64,000 nucleotides of DNA from assembly GCF_037975245.1 (NCBI RefSeq), contig NC_092583.1, positions 2,657,264-2,721,263 of the forward strand, given 5' to 3'. Positions 59,701-64,000 of this stretch are shown here, piece after piece. The position numbers and the translations under genes are program-made. How positions within the stretch are numbered: position 1 is the first letter of the stretch; each line of letters starts with the position of its first letter. This stretch comes from Apostichopus japonicus (Eukaryota; Echinodermata; Holothuroidea; Aspidochirotida; Stichopodidae). The notes beneath the pieces are model-generated. The model was given only the letters and a program-made list of their open reading frames with translations, did no database searches and was not told the DNA's origin.

Positions 59701-62700
59701 TGTTATAATTTTACACAGTATACCACAGTTATGCATGCTATAGTACATTATTGTTATACATAGTACGTCATAGTTTTTCATAGTACGTCATAGTTATGCA
59801 TAGTTTTTTATAGTTACACATTGTAAGTTATAGTTCATACTTGGTACGTTATAGTTACACATTGTAAGTTATAGTTCAAATATATATATATAGTACGTTT
59901 AAGTTATACATAGTACGTTACACTTATACATAGTACGTAATAGTTATACATATTACGTGATAGTTATACATAGTACGTTATAGTTTTACCTAGCATGTCA
60001 TAGTTAGGTGGTAACGTACGTAAGTGTCAAAGAACCAATCATGTTTATTAGTAACATAGAGTTAAGACTATATTAAGGTAAAACATATAACGTTTGCTGC
60101 CTTGATTCCGCACGATATGGAATTCATTCCGCCCAACTTTTCAGTCATCATGCCTTCCCGGGCAGTACTGGGGTTAGCCTACAGTTAATTCTAAACCTTT
60201 AGGCTCAGATCTTTTCATTAGGTTCAATTCATAATGATCATGAACGTCTTGTGGCAGAAAATGAGGCACTTGTGAAAGTCAGGACTAATATGCCGTTTGA
60301 AAACACTCTAGGAAGTGCTTCAATCTGAGATGCCTCATTGATAGTTTACGGGATTTGAGGGGCGGGATGGGAAGGGAGGTACGGCCACTCTTTCCGCACG
60401 CCACTGTTACACATCAGACACACACATTGCTTGAGAATAAAACACACAAGTGACGTGTTAACCAGAGATCGGTACAAGTAACACCAAGTGTGTCGTACTT
60501 TACGACACGCGCACAAAGAATGCCAGTAATCTGACCTAGTTTCGAATGAGGTGTAACAGAAGTGTTAGACACCACCTTTGATCCCAGAAAATACACACAC
60601 AGCTTGCTACCGTCGGTAATTAGACATTAGTGTACAGACGGTACATACAGCTGCGATCAATACCCATAGTGAATAAACGATACACCTATAGACATCTCAG
60701 GTCCAGCTAAAGATAACAAGGTATCACGTTTCATTACTGTCTGCATTTTGTAGCGACACGAAGAAAACGTCACTTGCAAGCAATAGAAAGTTAACTTTTA
60801 CAGATGGCCGCACGCAGTTAGGGGCGAGTCTTCAATGCCTTTAAATTTAAAGTTCTCGCTTTGTTGACAGATCACAAGATAATTATTAAGGATGCACGGT
60901 AAATGAATACATCCTGAGTCGCTAAAAAAAGGGAATGTAACGTTTGACCGTCAACAGAGCTCTTTCTGTAACACAAAATTAGTACAACACGACTAAGCTT
61001 CCCGATGAAGAGTTACGCCGAAAGCCTTCATTCGGCTAACGGCTTTGCATGACCGTATAGGTGAACTGAATTTTCAGTGGGGTAGGAGGGACGGGATTAC
61101 CGTTGGACATCCAACTATATGGCAATTCCACAGTCCGACTCTTCCGTATGAGCAGTATGAATATCTAGCTATTCTTGTCAGGTCACAGGTTGGAAACTGT
61201 TTATACTTTCAGTACGACTACTCATAGGCGTAGGAGGCGGGGGGGGGGGGGCTGGGGGGGGGGGGGCTGCAGCCCCCCCAACCATATTTTTTGGTGAAAA
61301 TTCGGGCAATATTCTGAGAATTTTTCGGGCACCTACTGGAAGAATAATAATTTGCAGTGTGTTTTTCATTTTTTGGGGGGGGTGAAACTTCGGCAATATG
61401 CTGAAAAATTTTCGGGCATCTATTGAAAGAATAATAATTTGCAATGGTTTTCAAATTTTTGGTGAAAATTCGGGCAATATGCTGAGAATTTTTTCGGGCA
61501 CCTACTGAAAGAATAATAATTTGCAGTGTGTTTTTCAAGTTTTTTGGTGAAAATTCAGGCAATATGCTAAGAATTTTTTCGGGCACCTACTGAAAGAATA
61601 ATAATTTGCAGTGTGTTTTTCAAGTTTTTTGGTGAAAATTTGGGCAATATGCTGAGAATTTTTCGGTCACCTACCAGTGGCGGCGCGTCCATACAGTCAG
61701 AAGGGCGGATGACCCCCTGACGGACTCAAATGGACTGCTGGCGCCCTTTTCAGCTTTTTTACCACTTTTTTTACTTATTTTACTTATTCACGATTATTGA
61801 CTTTTTTATTGCGCTCTGAAATACCAATTTACATTTGTCACATTTTGTTGGTGCAATTTTCTGACAAAACTGGCGATGACACCTATTTATTCTTCATTTA
61901 TCTGCAAATTAGCAAGGCCTGGAAAGGGTCATTTCCGGCGATCTAGGGAGTATCTTTACTCAAAAAAATTCTGTACGCTCCGCGCCAACCTGTGGTGGCG
62001 CTCCGCTTAGATAGTGTCGAAAGCGCCCCTAAAGACCATTCTCTCCCCCCAGACCAATACCCCTAGCTCCGCCACTGGCACATACTGAGAGAAGAAGAAT
62101 TTGCAATGTATTTTTCAATGGTTAAACATATATTATTATTATCATTATTGTTGTAAGGACTTCCCCAATAATTATAACCAATATGGATGGGTAATAACAC
62201 GGAAAATGATTGTACGTTATTGGCATGTGATGTAATAACGGAAGAATACCTATATGATATGCACATTAACATGTGGAACGCGCGCGGTGCGCGCGAAAAA
62301 TTTTGGTTATATTTTTCGGGCAAGTCGTTACAGCCCCCCCAAATCAAATGAGGCTCCTACGCCTATGCGACTACTTCGAAGCATGATATGAGAGTGGTAC
62401 TAGCACTGGAAAATTGTCCCAAATTGGCTACTTCTCTATCGTGGACTGTGCATATATTGCTAAATGCTTAGTGCTTCAATCGGCGGTGCTTTGGTCTTGA
62501 AACAAATGGCGAATATTGCGCTTCGGTGAAGCTAGCATCACATTTAGCTATCAAGAGATAATGAAAAAAACAATGGAAACCTCGGAATCGGCGGCGCACT
62601 CATTCCGAGCTGGTATATATCGGCATACCAAACCATCCGTGTAAAAGTGGTATCTGCGAATGTTTCTGGTGAAACGATGACGTTTCTTCGATATCAACTA

Positions 62701-64000
62701 AATAATAACAGCATTTTCAATAAAATATCGGTTCATCTCACTTACAAACGTGAACAGAAAAGCAAAGGAGAACCTTAAGGATTACACGGACCAAGTCTCT
62801 TATTTCCCCGCGTTTGGATTGTTTGATTGATTTAATAGGGGTATTTTACAGTAAAAAGGTTGTTTGTCGATCTCAACTTATCTTTAGAATAACACTGACC
62901 ATCCCTTTTCTTTTTTGTTAAGAATTTGTCTTTAATGTAATAGAGTTGTCCATTTAACAGTAGTAAAGTGTTTGGTCAATAGAAAAATAAAACTTGTTAC
63001 CGTCAAATAATGATAAATTCTAATAAATAAATGGAACAGAAACCATTTAACAAATTGCTAGTCATCTAAACATATCTATTAGAACCAGTTTACCTTTCAA
63101 ATGGGTCGAGCAATTTGAGTTACTTGTTAGTCACAAGAATCTCTAGAAATAAAAATTATTTTTTGTGTACATGTCGTCATCGATATGTATTTAGTGTGTT
63201 GTTGAAGTTACCTGTCGTGAATCCAAAACGGTCTTATTTTATCTCACGTAATGCCTGTTTCCGTGTCCCCGTTTTTACTCCTCATGTTTTGGATAATATT
63301 TTGGATCAAGCTTCCTTTTTTAATGTGTGTGTCTTAATTGTGGATGTATCCTTCACCTCCATAATTAGAACTCATCCGTTGGACTTAATGTGTTTCTCAT
63401 TTTGTTAGTGATAGTTTGTTGGCAGTATACACGTATCCACCGATGAACGTAGTCAGATATCGCTTCTCGGCCATTTGGCTAAGATCATGTGTAGTATGTC
63501 TGTTCTTTTTTCGAGTGGAATCGTGATAAACACCTGACGATGATCATATAGTCACAGTCTTGATGTTAGGGGAATGGTGTTGAGAGCGGATCAGTCGTTC
63601 GACGGTTTATGATTCCCTGTGCAGATTTGTACCGTAATCTGAGTTGTACTCGTTTCAGATCCCAACAACATAAAATCCCCTAAACAAATATTGGAATCTG
63701 CCCGTTTCATTTTATCAAACTGTTAGATTAAAGTATTACCAGAGAATGTCTTCGATCGCATTACAAAATTTGCAAACAGCTAAAAGATCGTAGCTTTCAA
63801 AAAGAAACCCAGTAATGTGGACACATTTTCTTCAATTTTTATTTAGATTTGAGCAAACCTTCTCATATTTATATGAAATGAAAACACCATGCCACTAAAA
63901 TTTTCATGTTTGATCTTACCTGTCTGAGGGTCCTTTGATGAACAAGTTAACTTTCTAAGATTGTAACCAGCGGGAAATGCGTACGCCGTACCCGGACCGA
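56692..64000 (-). CDS. Membrane-anchored IgGFc-binding-domain protein, copy 2 (partial)
   Basis: Tandem paralogue of the 46,735-55,874 gene. Visible exons in transcript order: beyond 64000 to 63920 (end of IgGFc domain), 59677-59339 (stalk), 58593-58497 (TM), 56731-56692 (tail and TGA). All splice sites and phases match copy 1 and no stop or frameshift is present, so both copies look functional. The signal peptide and most of the IgGFc domain lie outside the window. Role as for copy 1. Confidence 0.87.
57024..57325. mobile_element. hAT-like non-autonomous element with 8-bp TSD
   Basis: 302 bp with imperfect inverted termini CAGGCGTGTAGCG and CGGCTACGCGCCTG, flanked by GTTATTTG (57016-57023 and 57326-57333). 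Copy 1 has a single GTTATTTG at 47300-47307, the empty site. Confidence 0.9.
57625..57992 (-). mobile_element. MITE family 1, full-length copy
   Basis: 368 bp, TTAA to TTAA, intact counterpart of the deleted element at 47,610. Its right TTAA is also the target of the adjoining MITE family 2 insertion. Confidence 0.88.
57993..58474 (+). mobile_element. MITE family 2, clean TTAA insertion
   Basis: 482 bp with termini GGTGGCATACTCCTATTAG and, reversed, AGGTAGCATACGCTCATTA, flanked by TTAA at 57989-57992 and 58475-58478. Copy 1 reads straight through GCCTTTAAAGTGGATGTC at 47789-47806, the unoccupied target. Confidence 0.9.
58497..58593 (-). CDS. IgGFc gene 2, exon 4: transmembrane helix
   Basis: 97 nt, phase 1 to 2, TCFPVTAVIAAVAAP then VIAVFLVMIVIVFVILLG. 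Eight nucleotide differences from copy 1, all keeping hydrophobicity. Confidence 0.88.
59339..59677 (-). CDS. IgGFc gene 2, exon 3: Pro/Gly/Cys-rich stalk
   Basis: 339 nt, phase 1 to 1, all splice signals kept. By eye 23 nucleotide differences from copy 1, about 17 of them amino-acid changing; cysteines are all conserved. Confidence 0.87.
59745..60005. repeat. AT-rich tandem repeat, copy-2 counterpart
   Basis: Degenerate TAGTTATACATAGTACGT units as at 49,560-49,875, with a different unit count. Confidence 0.9.
60505..60844 (-). mobile_element. MITE family 1, left end deleted
   Basis: Counterpart of 50,960-51,328; about 40 bp across the left terminus are missing (copy 2 reads GTACTTTACGACACGCGCAC). 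The right end keeps TTAA. Confidence 0.82.
61288..62125. repeat. About 85-bp tandem repeat inside the hAT-like element
   Basis: About five units containing GGTGAAAATTCGGGCAATAT, CGGGCACCTACTGAAAGAAT and AATAATTTGCAGTGTG. The last unit is split by the nested element and resumes near 62078. Confidence 0.92.
61675..62077. mobile_element. Nested hAT-like element
   Basis: 403 bp with termini CAGTGGCGGCGCG and, at the other end, CTCCGCCACTG; flanks TCACCTAC and GCACATAC are a 6-of-8 match to an 8-bp duplication. It interrupts a repeat unit that elsewhere reads GGGCACCTACTGAAAG. Confidence 0.82.
62376..62650. other. Copy-2-specific segment of unknown nature
   Basis: Absent from copy 1, which runs from CTTTCAGTGC directly into TATCTGCGAATG near 51,700. 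I see no terminal inverted repeats, so it is either a deletion in copy 1 or an insertion I do not recognise. Confidence 0.6.
63459..63505 (+). pseudogene. U2 snRNA 5'-end-like fragment, copy 2
   Basis: Reads ATCGCTTCTCGGCC, TTTGGCTAAGATCA, GTGTAGTATG and TCTGTTC; closer to canonical U2 than copy 1. It shares a TTTT to ATTT change with copy 1, so the fragment predates the duplication. Confidence 0.8.
63920..64000 (-). CDS. IgGFc gene 2, exon 2: 3' end of IgGFc-binding domain
   Basis: The last 81 nt of the domain exon are visible, with the donor ACAG|GTAAGA. They are identical to copy 1 at 53438-53518. The exon continues beyond the window. Confidence 0.88.

Larger units (their letters stand above)
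61223..62367. mobile_element. hAT-like composite element with 8-bp TSD
   Basis: 1,145 bp with perfect 14-bp inverted termini CATAGGCGTAGGAG / CTCCTACGCCTATG, flanked by CGACTACT (61215-61222 and 62368-62375). The inside is a tandem array of about 85-bp units (next entry) plus a second nested element at 61,675. No transposase is visible. G and C runs near the left end form an internal inverted repeat. Confidence 0.92.
56460..64000. repeat. Tandem segmental duplication, copy 2 (continues past the window)
   Basis: Paralogous to 46,512-53,518. It differs by two hAT-like insertions, a TTAA MITE, lack of the SINE and of two MITE family 2 copies, and a segment of about 280 bp at 62,376-62,650 not present in copy 1. 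Confidence 0.95.

Overview
This window looks like nuclear DNA of a marine invertebrate deuterostome. An echinoderm, perhaps a holothurian, is my best guess. The pointers are small exons with GT-AG introns, tRNA-derived SINEs, small non-autonomous DNA transposons and many intronic minisatellites, together with an IgGFc-binding-domain gene cluster, a family I associate with echinoderm expansions. The species is inference. There is no sign of prokaryotic organisation or of a CRISPR array.

Layout. (1) 1-17,707: no recognisable exon. It holds AT-rich unique sequence, a 265-bp AT microsatellite and one TTAA-flanked MITE at 14.4 kb. (2) 17,708-43,269, plus strand: the 3' part of a supervillin gene. 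Twenty-four exons join in one continuous frame of 1,185 residues plus a stop, covering part of the N-terminal region, the gelsolin-like repeats and the C-terminal villin headpiece. Three small exons (51, 27 and 39 nt) are phase-symmetric and could be skipped without changing the frame. The introns carry two SINEs and several minisatellites, including a 1.6-kb array of 60-bp units that begins within about 10 bp of a splice donor. (3) 43,270-46,734: 3' UTR and intergenic sequence between convergent genes. (4) 46,735-55,874, minus strand: a complete five-exon gene for a predicted type I membrane protein. It has a signal peptide, an IgGFc-binding domain of about 400 residues, a Pro/Gly/Cys-rich stalk, one transmembrane helix and a tail of about 13 residues. 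(5) 56,692 to beyond 64,000, minus strand: a tandem paralogue whose three 3' exons and the last 81 nt of its IgGFc exon lie in the window.

The two IgGFc genes sit in a tandem duplication of at least 7 kb (about 46.51-53.5 kb and 56.46-64.0 kb). Because the copies align closely, each serves as a reference for insertions in the other. One TTAA-specific MITE and three elements with 8-bp target-site duplications (hAT-like) can be dated to after the duplication; two of the hAT-like elements have clear empty sites in the partner copy. Both copies also carry a 5' U2 snRNA-like fragment in the same intron.

Function. Supervillin is a peripheral-membrane scaffold linking actin and myosin II to the membrane. 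The IgGFc-domain proteins are predicted cell-surface proteins, perhaps in mucosal or coelomic defence. The two loci are neighbours but nothing in the sequence links them functionally.
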